Below the pieces are notes generated by a model. It made no database searches. It worked only from the letters and a program-made list of their open reading frames with translations, and was not told where the DNA came from. Shown in pieces: positions 9,342-18,329 of a DNA stretch of 64,000 nucleotides. Numbering within the stretch: position 1 is the first letter of the stretch; each line of letters opens with the position of its first letter. Both the position numbers and the translations under genes were made by a program. Source of the stretch: Albidovulum sediminis (GTDB lineage Bacteria; Pseudomonadota; Alphaproteobacteria; Rhodobacterales; Rhodobacteraceae); NCBI RefSeq assembly GCF_025380365.1, contig NZ_JAOCQF010000006.1, positions 1 through 64,000 on the forward strand, given 5' to 3'.

Positions 9342-9919
9342 CCGCGGCCAGCCGTCCGACACGTCGGCGCGGAACCATTCGCACGCCTTGGCTGATTGCG
9401 ATGCTGCTGCTTGCTTCGGCGGCCCTTCGCATCGGCGCGGCGGTGCCCGCCGCCATGGCCGAGGCGGGCGAGGAACCCCCTGCCGATACGGCGCTTTCCT
9501 GCACGACGCAGGACGGCGTCATGGAACTGTTCGAGGCGGTTCGGCTCAGGGAAGCCGCCGCGGAGTCGCTTGAACGGGAACTGGCCGAAAAGGAGCGCTC
9601 GATCGAGCTGGCGATGGTTGCCATGACCCGGCAGCGCGAAGCGCTGATCGCCGCCGAGGAAAGCCTGGCAGCAACGCTTGCCATCGCCGACAGCGCGGCT
9701 GACGAAGACGTCGCGCGCCTCGTGACCGTGTACGAGAACATGAAGCCCAAGGAGGCCGCGCCCCTGTTCGAGGAGATGGACGCGGAATTCGCAGCCGGTT
9801 TCATCGCCAGGATGAAACCGGGCGCCGCTGCGGCGGTCCTCGCCGGAATGGACCCGCAGAAGGCCTATCTCATCAGCGTCGTCATGGCAGGCCGCAACGC
9901 CGGCGCTCCAACCGAGTGA
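9338..9919 (+). CDS. motE: MotE-like periplasmic coiled-coil protein
   Basis: 193 aa, with an N-terminal signal/anchor helix (about residues 18-42), a central coiled coil (about 60-110, e.g. LERELAEKERSIELAMVAM) and a C-terminal MgtE-N-like helical repeat (VYENMKPKEAAPLFEEMD ... MKPGAAAAVLAGMDPQKA). This is the arrangement of MotE, which in rhizobia assists folding of the periplasmic motility protein MotC. A 783-aa periplasmic protein is encoded two genes downstream and may be its partner. The motE name rests on architecture and place before motA. Confidence 0.75.
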   Translation: MTAASRPTRRRGTIRTPWLIAMLLLASAALRIGAAVPAAMAEAGEEPPADTALSCTTQDGVMELFEAVRLREAAAESLERELAEKERSIELAMVAMTRQREALIAAEESLAATLAIADSAADEDVARLVTVYENMKPKEAAPLFEEMDAEFAAGFIARMKPGAAAAVLAGMDPQKAYLISVVMAGRNAGAPTE

Positions 9920-9981
9920 AAGGAAATTTAACCGGCAGCGGCTTAGCTGTTCGGGGAACCGATACAGGTCAGGAACCGGTC

Positions 9982-10851
9982 ATGATCGGAATAGTCGGCA
10001 TCGCGATCATCTTCATTATGGTCTTCGGGGGCTACACGCTGCACGGCGGCAGCATGGGCATCATCCTGGAGGCGCTGCCATGGGAGATGATCATGATCGG
10101 CGGTGCGGCGGTTGGCGCCTTTGTCGTCGCCAATGACATGGCTGCCATCAAGCAGACGCTGAAGGATGTGGGCAAGGTGTTCAAGGGGGCGAAGTGGAGG
10201 CCGTCCGATTACCGGGATCTCCTGTGCCTGCTGTTCGAACTGATCCGGCTGGCGCGGTCCAATCCCGTCGCGATCGAGGAGCACATAGAGAACCCGCATG
10301 AGTCCTCCATCTTCGGGAAGTTCCCGAAGATCCAGCACGATCACGAGATCACCGAACTGATATGCGACACGATGCGGGCCGCCTCGATGAACTACGATGA
10401 CCCCCATCAGGTCGAGGAGGTGCTTGAAAAGCAGCTTGAGGCCAACCTGCACCATGCGCTGCATTCGAGCCACGCGCTGCAGTCGATGGCCGACGGCATG
10501 CCTGCCCTGGGCATCGTCGCGGCGGTTCTGGGCGTCATCAAGACGATGGGAAGCATCGACCAGCCGCCCGAGATCCTCGGCGCAATGATCGGTTCCGCGC
10601 TCGTCGGAACCTTCATGGGCGTGTTCATGGCCTACGGTCTCATCGGCCCGTTCGCCACCAAGGTGAAGTCCGTGGTGGAGGAGGACGCCCACTTCAGCAA
10701 GCTGATCCGCGAGGTCCTGGTGGCAAACCTGCACCGGCATCCGCCGAACATCTGCATCGAGGTCGGGCGCCAGAACACGCCGCACCAGTTCCGCCCAAGC
10801 TTCTCCGACCTTGAGCAATCGCTCAGGGACATCAAGACCGAGGCGGCATGA
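9982..10851 (+). CDS. motA: Flagellar motor stator protein MotA
   Basis: MotA, 289 aa, the inner-membrane proton-channel subunit that couples ion flow to rotation with MotB (encoded at 54154). Four membrane helices are visible: two near the N-terminus (from MIGIVGIAIIFIMVFGGY) and two near the C-terminus (GIVAAVLGVIKTMG and IGSALVGTFMGVFMAYGL), around a charged cytoplasmic loop. The start at 9982 is chosen over upstream in-frame codons because the membrane helix begins there and AGGA lies about 7 nt before it. Its stop overlaps the next gene by 4 bp. Confidence 0.97.
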   Translation: MIGIVGIAIIFIMVFGGYTLHGGSMGIILEALPWEMIMIGGAAVGAFVVANDMAAIKQTLKDVGKVFKGAKWRPSDYRDLLCLLFELIRLARSNPVAIEEHIENPHESSIFGKFPKIQHDHEITELICDTMRAASMNYDDPHQVEEVLEKQLEANLHHALHSSHALQSMADGMPALGIVAAVLGVIKTMGSIDQPPEILGAMIGSALVGTFMGVFMAYGLIGPFATKVKSVVEEDAHFSKLIREVLVANLHRHPPNICIEVGRQNTPHQFRPSFSDLEQSLRDIKTEAA

Positions 10852-13199
10852 AAGGTGCGTGGGCGTGCCTCGTCGTGGCCCTCGCCTGCGTGCCTGCACA
10901 GGCAGAGACGGTGTCGGTGCGGTCGGGTGAACACGATGGATTCACACGGATCGTGGTCGACCTGCCCGAGGGAACCGGCTGGGCGCTCGGGCGCAGCGAT
11001 GCGGGATATGAACTGCGTCTGGATCGGCGGGACGTGGAATTCGACCTTCGGCGCGCCTTCGCGCCAATTCCGCGCGACAGGATCGCCGACATGGTTCCCG
11101 CCCCGGGGGGTGGCCGGCTCACCTTCGTCGTGACCTGCGAATGCCACGCGGCAGCCTTTGCAACCGCTTCAGGTGGGGTCGCGGTCGATGTGCGCACGGG
11201 GCCGCCCGGTCCCGGAGCCGCCTACGAGAGGCCTCTCGCGCCCTTCCCCGATCCGGTGCAGGAAGGCGCGCGCCCCTCGCTCCTCCCGACGCTCGAAGCC
11301 GGTGATGCCGCGCCGCCAACGCCTGCCTCCCTTCCGGCCACAGACGGGAAGGGTCAACCGGATGGGTCGCCTGCAGCCCCCGCGCGGGTCGCTTCGGATG
11401 GCTACTCCGGCCCCGCGGTCAACCCTGTGCAGATCCTGCCTCTGGGGCGCTCCTCACCGCTTTCGGACGCAAGCCTGGGCGGGGCACGCCATGCCTTCGC
11501 GCCGGCCCGGTCCGACCGGCTGGAGGATCTCAAGACGGAGGCGCAGTTTCTTCTGCTCGAGCAGCTGTCGCGCGCCGCCTCGCAGGGGCTGGTCAATGTC
11601 GACCTGAGCCTGCCGGCCGCGACCGGAACCGGGCAGGGTGCGGACAAGTCGATCGCGGATCCCTCTCCGCTTCCCGACAAGCCCGCTACGGCGGAGCCGC
11701 TTCGCGTCAGAACCAGTGTCGAGGCAGTTCCGGATGGTGCGGGCGACAGCCCGGCGCAGACCGCGGAAGGGGAAACATGCCCCCCCGAAAGCAGTTTTGC
11801 GCTCGCATCCTGGGCGAACGACGAAGCGCCGGTGTCGCAGATAGCGGGCGCCAGAAGGGCGCTGCTCGGCGAGTTCGACGAACCCGATCCGGAGGCAATC
11901 CGCACCCTCGCGCGGCTCTATATCGCTCTGTCCATGGGACCCGAGGCGATGGCGACTCTGCGCGCCTTCGATCAGGAGGACGAGATTCTTTTCGCAATGG
12001 CCCGCATCCTCGAGGGACAGGCCGTCGATCATCCGGAAATCTTCGCACGCTTTGCCGATTGCAGGGGGCCGGTGGCGCTCTGGTCGGCTCTCGCCGCGCC
12101 TGATGCGGGGGCTGTTCCAGTCTTCGACACGGAAGCCATCCTGAGGACTTTCCAGTCCTATCCGGATGCCGTGCGGCGCGCCCTTGCGCCGGATCTTGCG
12201 ACCTTCTTCCTGCAACGCGGCGAAAATGAAGCTGTGCGCATCCTGAGCAATGCCATGACGCGGACCATCCCTGAAAACCTGGCCGTCGCAGACCTGATCG
12301 AAGCCCGTCTGGCCCAGGTCGACGGCCGGCCGGAACCCGATCCGGCTGTCGATGCGCTGGCACTGTCGAATGATCCACTTGCGCCGGAAGCGACGCTTTC
12401 GGCCATCGAAAGACGCCTTGCGGCGGGGCAGGTCGTGCCCGAACGGCTCGCCAGTCATGCCGAGGCCCTGGCCGCTGCCAATGCCGGCACCCCTGCCAGT
12501 GCCGAACTTGCGGCAGCGGCCGCGCTCTCGTGGGCTTCTCTGAGCGCCTTCGCCCAGGCGCAGGAAACGCTCGACCGCGCGCTTCGGGATCTTGGTCCGG
12601 AGCATCGCGTCCGGGTCCTGACGCGCTATGCAGGCATGTTGACCGAAAAGGCGGACGATGCGTCGTTCCTTGCGCAGGTCTTCTCACGGCGCGACTGGAT
12701 GGTGGCTGCCACGATCGGCGCGCGCGGCAGCCTGCAGGTCGCACGGCGTCTGTCCGATCTGGGTTTCGACACGGAAGCGGTATCGCTTGCAGGCGATTCG
12801 GTGGCGTCGGAAGAAACCGCTCAACTTTTCGTTGCGCGCGGATACCTCGCCCTCGGGCTGCCCGCTACCGGCGCGTCCAGCCTGTCCGCCCTGAGGGCAG
12901 AAGCCCTGGTCGTCCAGGCGCGCGCCGCGGAGCGCGCAGGCAGGACCGAAGAGGCGGTCGATGGCCTGGCAGCTGCAGGCATGCAGGAAGAAGCCTCAAT
13001 GACAGCCTGGCGGGCGGGGATGTGGACCCGGGCAGAGGCCCTTGGTTCCGGTGTCAGGCGGCGGGCGCTCGAACTCGCGAGGCCGCCGGAAACCCGGGCT
13101 GACGAGGCGACGCCACTGGCGGCGGCGCAGGCCCTGATCGAACGCTCGCGCGACCTGCGCGGCGTCTTCGAAGAGGTTCTGGCGAAGCAGGGCAGTTGA
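10848..13199 (+). CDS. Large periplasmic protein (AMIN-like + TPR-like) between motA and sltF
   Basis: 783 aa, not assigned to a named family. A signal peptide (about residues 1-19) precedes an AMIN-like stretch (VSVRSGEHDGFTRIVVDLPE and on to about residue 125) of a kind that contacts cell wall or pilus/flagellar proteins. A Pro/Ala-rich linker (about 125-310) follows. The C-terminal half (about 330-783) is all-helical with repeating Ala-rich amphipathic helices like a TPR or SEL1 solenoid. Overlap with motA (ATGA) and the downstream muramidase suggest a role in stator anchoring or cell-wall passage, perhaps the functional counterpart of rhizobial MotC. That role is inference. Confidence 0.7.
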   Translation: MKGAWACLVVALACVPAQAETVSVRSGEHDGFTRIVVDLPEGTGWALGRSDAGYELRLDRRDVEFDLRRAFAPIPRDRIADMVPAPGGGRLTFVVTCECHAAAFATASGGVAVDVRTGPPGPGAAYERPLAPFPDPVQEGARPSLLPTLEAGDAAPPTPASLPATDGKGQPDGSPAAPARVASDGYSGPAVNPVQILPLGRSSPLSDASLGGARHAFAPARSDRLEDLKTEAQFLLLEQLSRAASQGLVNVDLSLPAATGTGQGADKSIADPSPLPDKPATAEPLRVRTSVEAVPDGAGDSPAQTAEGETCPPESSFALASWANDEAPVSQIAGARRALLGEFDEPDPEAIRTLARLYIALSMGPEAMATLRAFDQEDEILFAMARILEGQAVDHPEIFARFADCRGPVALWSALAAPDAGAVPVFDTEAILRTFQSYPDAVRRALAPDLATFFLQRGENEAVRILSNAMTRTIPENLAVADLIEARLAQVDGRPEPDPAVDALALSNDPLAPEATLSAIERRLAAGQVVPERLASHAEALAAANAGTPASAELAAAAALSWASLSAFAQAQETLDRALRDLGPEHRVRVLTRYAGMLTEKADDASFLAQVFSRRDWMVAATIGARGSLQVARRLSDLGFDTEAVSLAGDSVASEETAQLFVARGYLALGLPATGASSLSALRAEALVVQARAAERAGRTEEAVDGLAAAGMQEEASMTAWRAGMWTRAEALGSGVRRRALELARPPETRADEATPLAAAQALIERSRDLRGVFEEVLAKQGS

Positions 13200-13254
13200 T
13201 GCCGGTTACCAATTCTCAAGCATAGAGCCCTAGCCTTCAAGACGGCGGCAAGAA

Positions 13255-14037
13255 ATGCGGTGCGTTGCGATGCGGAAAGCGAAAGGCAGTTCAGGGCATG
13301 ATCGAATCATTCCGGACGCCCGGGGATTGCTTGTGGTCCTGGGGGTTCTGTTCTGGGCAACGGTTGCCCACTCTGCCGCCGATCCCGGATCGCAGTGTGA
13401 TCGCGCGGCCGAACTGGCGGCGCGTCAGACCGGCGTCCCGCTCGCGGTCCTGATGGCGATCACGCGGGCCGAGACCGGCCGGGGCAAAGGCGGCGTTCTC
13501 GTGCCCTGGCCGTGGACGGTGAACATGGAAGGCGCCGGCCGCTGGTTCGAGACCGAGCAGGAGGCGCGCACCTATGTCGAGGACAGCCGTGCCCGCGGGG
13601 CGCGAAGCTTCGACATCGGATGCTTCCAGATCAACCACCTCTGGCACGGGAAGGCCTTCGCATCGGTGGAGGACATGTTCGACCCCGAGAAGAACGCGCG
13701 CTACGCCGCCGAGTTCCTCAAGTCGCTTTATGCCGAAACGGGATCCTGGCCTGCCGCGGCGGGTGCCTATCACTCGCGCACGCCCGACCGGTCGGCGCGC
13801 TACGCCGAACGCTTCGTGCGCATCCACGATTCCCTTCCCGCCGCCGGCGGGCCCGCAGCCCCCTGGAGCGATCCGGGCGAAGGTGGCGGTGAAGGCATCG
13901 CGGGCGATCCGGCATCGCTCAATCGCTTTCCGCTCCTCCTCGCCGGCCAGTCGCGCGGGCGCGGGTCCCTTGTCCCCCTCGACGGGGCCGGGGAAGCAAT
14001 GCCGCTCTTCCTGGCGCAATCCGGGGCCGTGTACTGA
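13255..14037 (+). CDS. sltF: Flagellum-associated lytic transglycosylase (SltF-like)
   Basis: Peptidoglycan-cleaving enzyme, 260 aa. A hydrophobic N-terminal segment (about residues 25-42) acts as signal sequence. The SLT-type domain has the catalytic Glu in AITRAETGRG, then SFDIGCFQINHLWHG and the AAGAYHSRTP motif. In Rhodobacter sphaeroides SltF opens the wall for the rod; FlgJ here lacks a muramidase domain, so this gene fits that job. The start is uncertain: ATGs at 13255 and 13270 are both possible, with only a weak upstream site. Its stop overlaps the flhA ATG by one base. Confidence 0.9.
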   Translation: MRCVAMRKAKGSSGHDRIIPDARGLLVVLGVLFWATVAHSAADPGSQCDRAAELAARQTGVPLAVLMAITRAETGRGKGGVLVPWPWTVNMEGAGRWFETEQEARTYVEDSRARGARSFDIGCFQINHLWHGKAFASVEDMFDPEKNARYAAEFLKSLYAETGSWPAAAGAYHSRTPDRSARYAERFVRIHDSLPAAGGPAAPWSDPGEGGGEGIAGDPASLNRFPLLLAGQSRGRGSLVPLDGAGEAMPLFLAQSGAVY

Positions 14038-16124
14038 TGACGCGGCCATTCCTGGACCGGAGCGCGCGCAATACCGTCCTGCTCGCGGCGGCGTTCATGG
14101 CCGTCGTGGTCATGATGATCCTGCCGGTGCCGTCCTGGGTTGTGGATGTGGGGCTGGCAACCTCGTTCGCGCTTGCCATCCTCATCTTCACGGTCACGCT
14201 CTTTATCCAGACGCCGCTCGACTTCTCCTCGTTTCCCATGGTGCTGCTCGGCTCGCTCATGTTGCGCCTCGCGCTCAACGTGTCGTCCACGAAACTCATC
14301 ATCGGCCAGGGGCATACCGGGACCGCCGCGGCGGGGGAGGTGATCGAGGGCTTTGCCATGTTCGTGATGTCGGGTTCGGTGCTCATCGGCCTGGTTGTCT
14401 TCGGCGTCCTTATGATCGTGAACTTCATCGTCATCACGAAGGGCGCCGGGCGCATGGCCGAGGTGGGTGCCCGCTTTGCCTTGGATGGCATGCCCGGAAA
14501 GCAGATGGCCATCGACGCCGACATGAACGCGGGCGCCATCACCCACGACGAGGCACGGCAGCGGCGCAAGCGGGAACAGGCGGAGACGACCTTCTTCGGG
14601 TCGCTGGACGGGGCCTCCAAGTTCGTCAAGGGGGATGCCGTTGCCGGCCTGCTGATCACGCTGCTCAATCTGGTCATCGGCATGGCGATCGGCATCGGGT
14701 TTCACGGCATGCCCGTCTCCCAGGCGCTTGAAACCTATGCCATCCTTACCGTCGGAGATGGGCTTGTCAGCCAGATACCGGCGGTCATCATCTCGATCGC
14801 CGCCGCGTTGCTTCTGGCGCGCGGCGGGTCGGAGGGGGCTGCGGACCGGGCGCTTCTGGACCAGATGAGCAAGCACCCGGCAGCGATCGCGACCGTGGCA
14901 GGCCTGATGGCGCTCTTCGCCCTCGTGCCTGGCCTGCCGTTCGTTCCCTTTCTCGCCGGCGCCGTCGTCCTTGGCTTTTCGGCCTACGCCCTCCGGGGCG
15001 CTGCGGCCCGGCGAGAGGCCCGAGATGCGGCGCAACTGCCCGATGCCAAGCCAGACCAACCCTCCCGGGCTCTGGGCGACATGCTGGATGTGGACGAGAT
15101 ACATATCGAGTTCGCCCCCGATGTCGTCGGCATGGTGCTGGAGCCCGCGACCGGGCTGGAGGCGCGCATCGGCAACATGCGAAATCACATCGTGCGCGGC
15201 TTCGGGCTGATCCTGCCCGAGATTCGCCTGACGGACGATCCGACACTGCCATCTGGCGGCTATCGCATACGCATTCAGGGAGTCGAAGTCGCGCAGGACC
15301 GACTCTTTCCAATGAAGGTTCTGGCCCTGACCGGCGATGGTGGCCAGCAGGCCCCCGATGGCGTGGATGTCCGGGAGCCGGTCTATGGCGCGCCTGCCCG
15401 CTGGATCTCGCCGGATCGACGGGAGGAGGCAGCACTTGCCGGTCTGACCATCGTGGGTCCGACCGAGGTCCTGGCCACCCATCTGTTGGAAGTGGTCAAG
15501 CGCAACTTTGCACGCATCCTGACGCTGAAGACGCTCCGGCGCCTTCTGGACGAGACGGTGCGGCTGTCGAGTCCGCAGCGCGCCGAGGCGAACCGTCGTC
15601 TGCTTGAGGAGCTGATCCCCGATCGGGTGCCGATCGACCTTCTGCTTGCGGTATTGCGCCTGCTGCTGGAGGAGCGTGTCTCGATCCGGAACCTTCCGAT
15701 GATCCTCGAGGCGATCGCAGAGGCGCGGGGATCGGGGAGCCCTGAAGCGGTTTGCGAGTATGTCCGCCGCAGGCTCGGCTTTCAACTCGTCGCCGAGTTG
15801 CGTCGTCCGGATGGCACCGCGCCCCTGATCCAGCTGTCTCCGGACTGGGAGCGCAACTTCGCCGCGCACGAGATCGGTGAGGCGACCGGGCCGGCCGATG
15901 TTGCCCTTCCGCCGGACATGTTCGCGCGCCTCGCCGGCAATGTCGCGGATACGCTGTCGCGCGCGTCCGAGACCGGGGTTTTCCCCGCCCTGGTGACAAC
16001 CGGGCGTCGGCGCAGGTTCCTGCGCACGATCCTGGCCGCCAAGGGGCTGGCGACGCCGGTCCTGTCCTACGAGGAGATCGGCAGCGAAGTGCGCCCGGCG
16101 ATCGTTGGCGTGGTGCCGGCATGA
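14037..16124 (+). CDS. flhA: Flagellar export gate protein FlhA
   Basis: FlhA, 695 aa, the largest export-gate subunit. The N-terminal half holds about eight membrane helices. The FHIPEP-region cytoplasmic loop follows the early helices (GAGRMAEVGARFALDGMPGK and DADMNAGAITHDEARQRR). The C-terminal cytoplasmic domain, which docks chaperone-substrate complexes, begins near residue 340. Length and motif order are normal. The start is coupled to the preceding muramidase gene (TGATG), and its end overlaps fliR by 4 bp. Confidence 0.98.
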   Translation: MTRPFLDRSARNTVLLAAAFMAVVVMMILPVPSWVVDVGLATSFALAILIFTVTLFIQTPLDFSSFPMVLLGSLMLRLALNVSSTKLIIGQGHTGTAAAGEVIEGFAMFVMSGSVLIGLVVFGVLMIVNFIVITKGAGRMAEVGARFALDGMPGKQMAIDADMNAGAITHDEARQRRKREQAETTFFGSLDGASKFVKGDAVAGLLITLLNLVIGMAIGIGFHGMPVSQALETYAILTVGDGLVSQIPAVIISIAAALLLARGGSEGAADRALLDQMSKHPAAIATVAGLMALFALVPGLPFVPFLAGAVVLGFSAYALRGAAARREARDAAQLPDAKPDQPSRALGDMLDVDEIHIEFAPDVVGMVLEPATGLEARIGNMRNHIVRGFGLILPEIRLTDDPTLPSGGYRIRIQGVEVAQDRLFPMKVLALTGDGGQQAPDGVDVREPVYGAPARWISPDRREEAALAGLTIVGPTEVLATHLLEVVKRNFARILTLKTLRRLLDETVRLSSPQRAEANRRLLEELIPDRVPIDLLLAVLRLLLEERVSIRNLPMILEAIAEARGSGSPEAVCEYVRRRLGFQLVAELRRPDGTAPLIQLSPDWERNFAAHEIGEATGPADVALPPDMFARLAGNVADTLSRASETGVFPALVTTGRRRRFLRTILAAKGLATPVLSYEEIGSEVRPAIVGVVPA

Positions 16125-16897
16125 CCCCTTTTCTGACAGAAGCCGAGCGGCTGGCCGGGTTCGGAGTCTTTGCTGGTCTTCTTGTCCTGATCCGCGTGAG
16201 TTCGGCGATGATCGTCATGCCGGGGTTCGGGCAGGGTTTTGTGCCTATGCGGGTGCGCCTTGCAGCGTCTGTCGCCTTCACCCTGGTCGTGCTGCCGGCG
16301 ATTGCACCGGACCTGCCGAAGGCGGATGGCGTCGGGGCGGCGGGGGTTCTTGTCGTCATTGAAATCGCTTGCGGCGCGGCCCTCGGCCTGTTTCTGCGCC
16401 TGATGGCCATGGCTCTCGAAATCGCCGGAATGATGATCGCCCAGGCCACGTCGCTGGCGCAGATGTTCGGCGGCATGGAGACAGAGCCGATGCCCGCGAT
16501 CTCGCAACTGCTGCTTATGGCGGGCCTCGCGCTGGCCGCCTTCTCGGGGCTGCACTTGCGCGTGGCCGAAGCGCTGATCCTGTCCTACTCCGCCTTTCCC
16601 GCCGGAGAGTTGCCCGGCTCTGCCGCGTTGACGGACTGGGGCCTTTGGGGCGTTATCAGGGCCTTCACGCTGGCCTTTGGACTCGCGGCGCCGGTTCTTG
16701 TTCTGGCGACGCTCTACAACTTTGCCCTCGGGGTGATTAACCGGGCGATGCCGCAACTGATGGTAATGATGGTCGGCACGCCCGCGCTGGCGATCGGGGT
16801 GTTTGTGCTGCTCGCCGTCGGCACGCCCGTGTTGCTGGTGGTCTGGCACAGGGAGTTCGCCGCTGTCCTTTCGGACCCGTTCGTGGTGGGGCGATGA
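16121..16897 (+). CDS. fliR: Flagellar export gate protein FliR
   Basis: FliR, 258 aa, a polytopic inner-membrane protein with about six hydrophobic helices, part of the FliP-FliQ-FliR pore. Family features include the N-terminal RVSSAMIVMPGFGQGFVP and the central GMMIAQATSLAQMFGG. It overlaps flhA upstream and flhB downstream by 4 bp each, so flhA-fliR-flhB are probably translated as one coupled block. Confidence 0.96.
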   Translation: MTPFLTEAERLAGFGVFAGLLVLIRVSSAMIVMPGFGQGFVPMRVRLAASVAFTLVVLPAIAPDLPKADGVGAAGVLVVIEIACGAALGLFLRLMAMALEIAGMMIAQATSLAQMFGGMETEPMPAISQLLLMAGLALAAFSGLHLRVAEALILSYSAFPAGELPGSAALTDWGLWGVIRAFTLAFGLAAPVLVLATLYNFALGVINRAMPQLMVMMVGTPALAIGVFVLLAVGTPVLLVVWHREFAAVLSDPFVVGR

Positions 16898-17940
16898 ACG
16901 ACCAGGACGAGGACGACAAGCAGCATGATCCGACCCCGCAGCGCCTGCGCGAGGCGCGCGAACACGGCGATGTCCCAAGCTCTGCCGATCTGGTCAGCGC
17001 CGCGGCGCTGGGAGGTTTCCTGTTGTCCGGCGCGATCTTTGGCCCGGCCGTGATGGAGCATTTCGGCAGCCGGGCCGCGGCGATCCTCGCGCTGAGACCG
17101 ATCCAGCCCGCAGGCGCCGCATCCTCCGCCGCTGCTGCGTTCGTTCCGGCATTCGCCCTCGGATCAGCCGCGGCACTCGGTGCTTATGTCATCCAGAATG
17201 CACTCACCCTTGCCCCCGACCGCATCACGCCGAAGTGGTCGCGCCTGGACCCTCTCGCCAATGCGAGGCAGCGCTTCGGCATCTCGGGCTTGGTCGACTT
17301 CGCCAAGGCCGCGACCAAGATGCTGCTGTTTTCGGCGGCGCTCGGCTTTCTCCTCTGGCGGCGCCTGCCGGAGATCCTGGGGTTGGCCGGAACGGCCCCC
17401 GGGGTGGCCGGGGCGGCCCTGTTTCGTCAGATCCGGGACTTCCTGCTTCTCAGCATGGCCATACTTCTCATCACCGGAACCCTCGAACTCTTCTGGCGCC
17501 GTCACGAGCATATCCGTCGGAACCGGATGACGCGCCAGGAACTGACCGACGAACTCCGGCAGTCGGAGGGCGACCCGCACCTCAAGCAGGCGCGACGTTC
17601 GATGGCGCAAGAGATTGCCAGCAACCGGATGATGGCGGACGTGCCGAAAGCCGACGTCGTGATCGTGAACCCGACGCACTATGCCGTGGCGCTGCGCTGG
17701 CAGCGAAACAGCCGACGCGCGCCGGTCTGCGTGGCCAAGGGGGTGGATCACGTCGCCGCCCGCATCCGCGAGGCGGCGGTACTTGCGGGGGTGCCGGTGC
17801 GGTCCGATCCGCCGACGGCACGGGCGCTTTACGCGCAGGTCCGGATCGGAGAGGAAGTTTCCCGCGAACACTATGCGGCTGTCGCGGCGGCGATCCGCTT
17901 TGCCGATACGATGCGCCGGCGGGCGAGGGCGGGCCGATGA
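16894..17940 (+). CDS. flhB: Flagellar export switch protein FlhB
   Basis: FlhB, 348 aa, which switches export from rod/hook to filament substrates. It begins with the typical DPTPQRLREAREHG, has four membrane helices between about residues 30 and 210, and a cytoplasmic domain with the self-cleavage site NPTH at residues 259-262 (in VVIVNPTHYAVAL). FliK, the length sensor that acts on it, is encoded at 28212. The stop overlaps the following small gene (ATGA). Confidence 0.98.
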   Translation: MNDQDEDDKQHDPTPQRLREAREHGDVPSSADLVSAAALGGFLLSGAIFGPAVMEHFGSRAAAILALRPIQPAGAASSAAAAFVPAFALGSAAALGAYVIQNALTLAPDRITPKWSRLDPLANARQRFGISGLVDFAKAATKMLLFSAALGFLLWRRLPEILGLAGTAPGVAGAALFRQIRDFLLLSMAILLITGTLELFWRRHEHIRRNRMTRQELTDELRQSEGDPHLKQARRSMAQEIASNRMMADVPKADVVIVNPTHYAVALRWQRNSRRAPVCVAKGVDHVAARIREAAVLAGVPVRSDPPTARALYAQVRIGEEVSREHYAAVAAAIRFADTMRRRARAGR

Positions 17941-18329
17941 CCGACCCGCGCGCCTGCGAGAACCTGATCGAGGTCGCCGAGGCCCTGCGCCTGCGGGCCT
18001 TCGATGCGCTCGCCCGATGCGAGGAGGAACGCAGACGCCTGGCGGACCGGCGCGACCGGCTTTCGGGTTATCATGCGCTGGCCACCGCGTCCCTTGCCTC
18101 GGGCGCGGGATCGGTGGCCGAAGTGATCGCTTCGGAGGACGGCGTACGCCGTGCGATCGCGGGACTGGACGCGCGGCTGCGGGAGATTGCGCCCCGGATC
18201 GAGGCGCACCGCGCCGAGGCGACACGCGCCCTGGCGCGCGTCGAGGCCCTGAGGCAGTTGCTGGAACGGGCGCGGTCGAAAACCCGGCGCGCCGACGATC
18301 CGGGTGAGTTCATGCCGCCTGGCGTATGA
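17937..18329 (+). CDS. FliJ-like small coiled-coil protein
   Basis: 130 aa starting at an ATG that overlaps the flhB stop by 4 bp, so it is easily missed as the end of a longer open frame. Almost wholly helical and rich in Arg, Ala, Glu and Leu (CEEERRRLADRRDRL; RVEALRQLLERARSK), as in FliJ and similar export-apparatus stalk proteins. Length fits FliJ. No strict FliJ motif was identified, so the name is held back. Its last 20 bp overlap the end of the convergent fliL2. Confidence 0.7.
   Translation: MTDPRACENLIEVAEALRLRAFDALARCEEERRRLADRRDRLSGYHALATASLASGAGSVAEVIASEDGVRRAIAGLDARLREIAPRIEAHRAEATRALARVEALRQLLERARSKTRRADDPGEFMPPGV

Noticed and set aside
13800-15869. 689-aa minus-strand frame over sltF and flhA
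   Set aside because: Antisense to clear, coupled flagellar genes; low-complexity His/Arg/Asp composition.
17235-17936. N-terminal extension of the FliJ-like frame through flhB
   Set aside because: This part is out of frame within flhB; the real start is the ATG overlapping the flhB stop.
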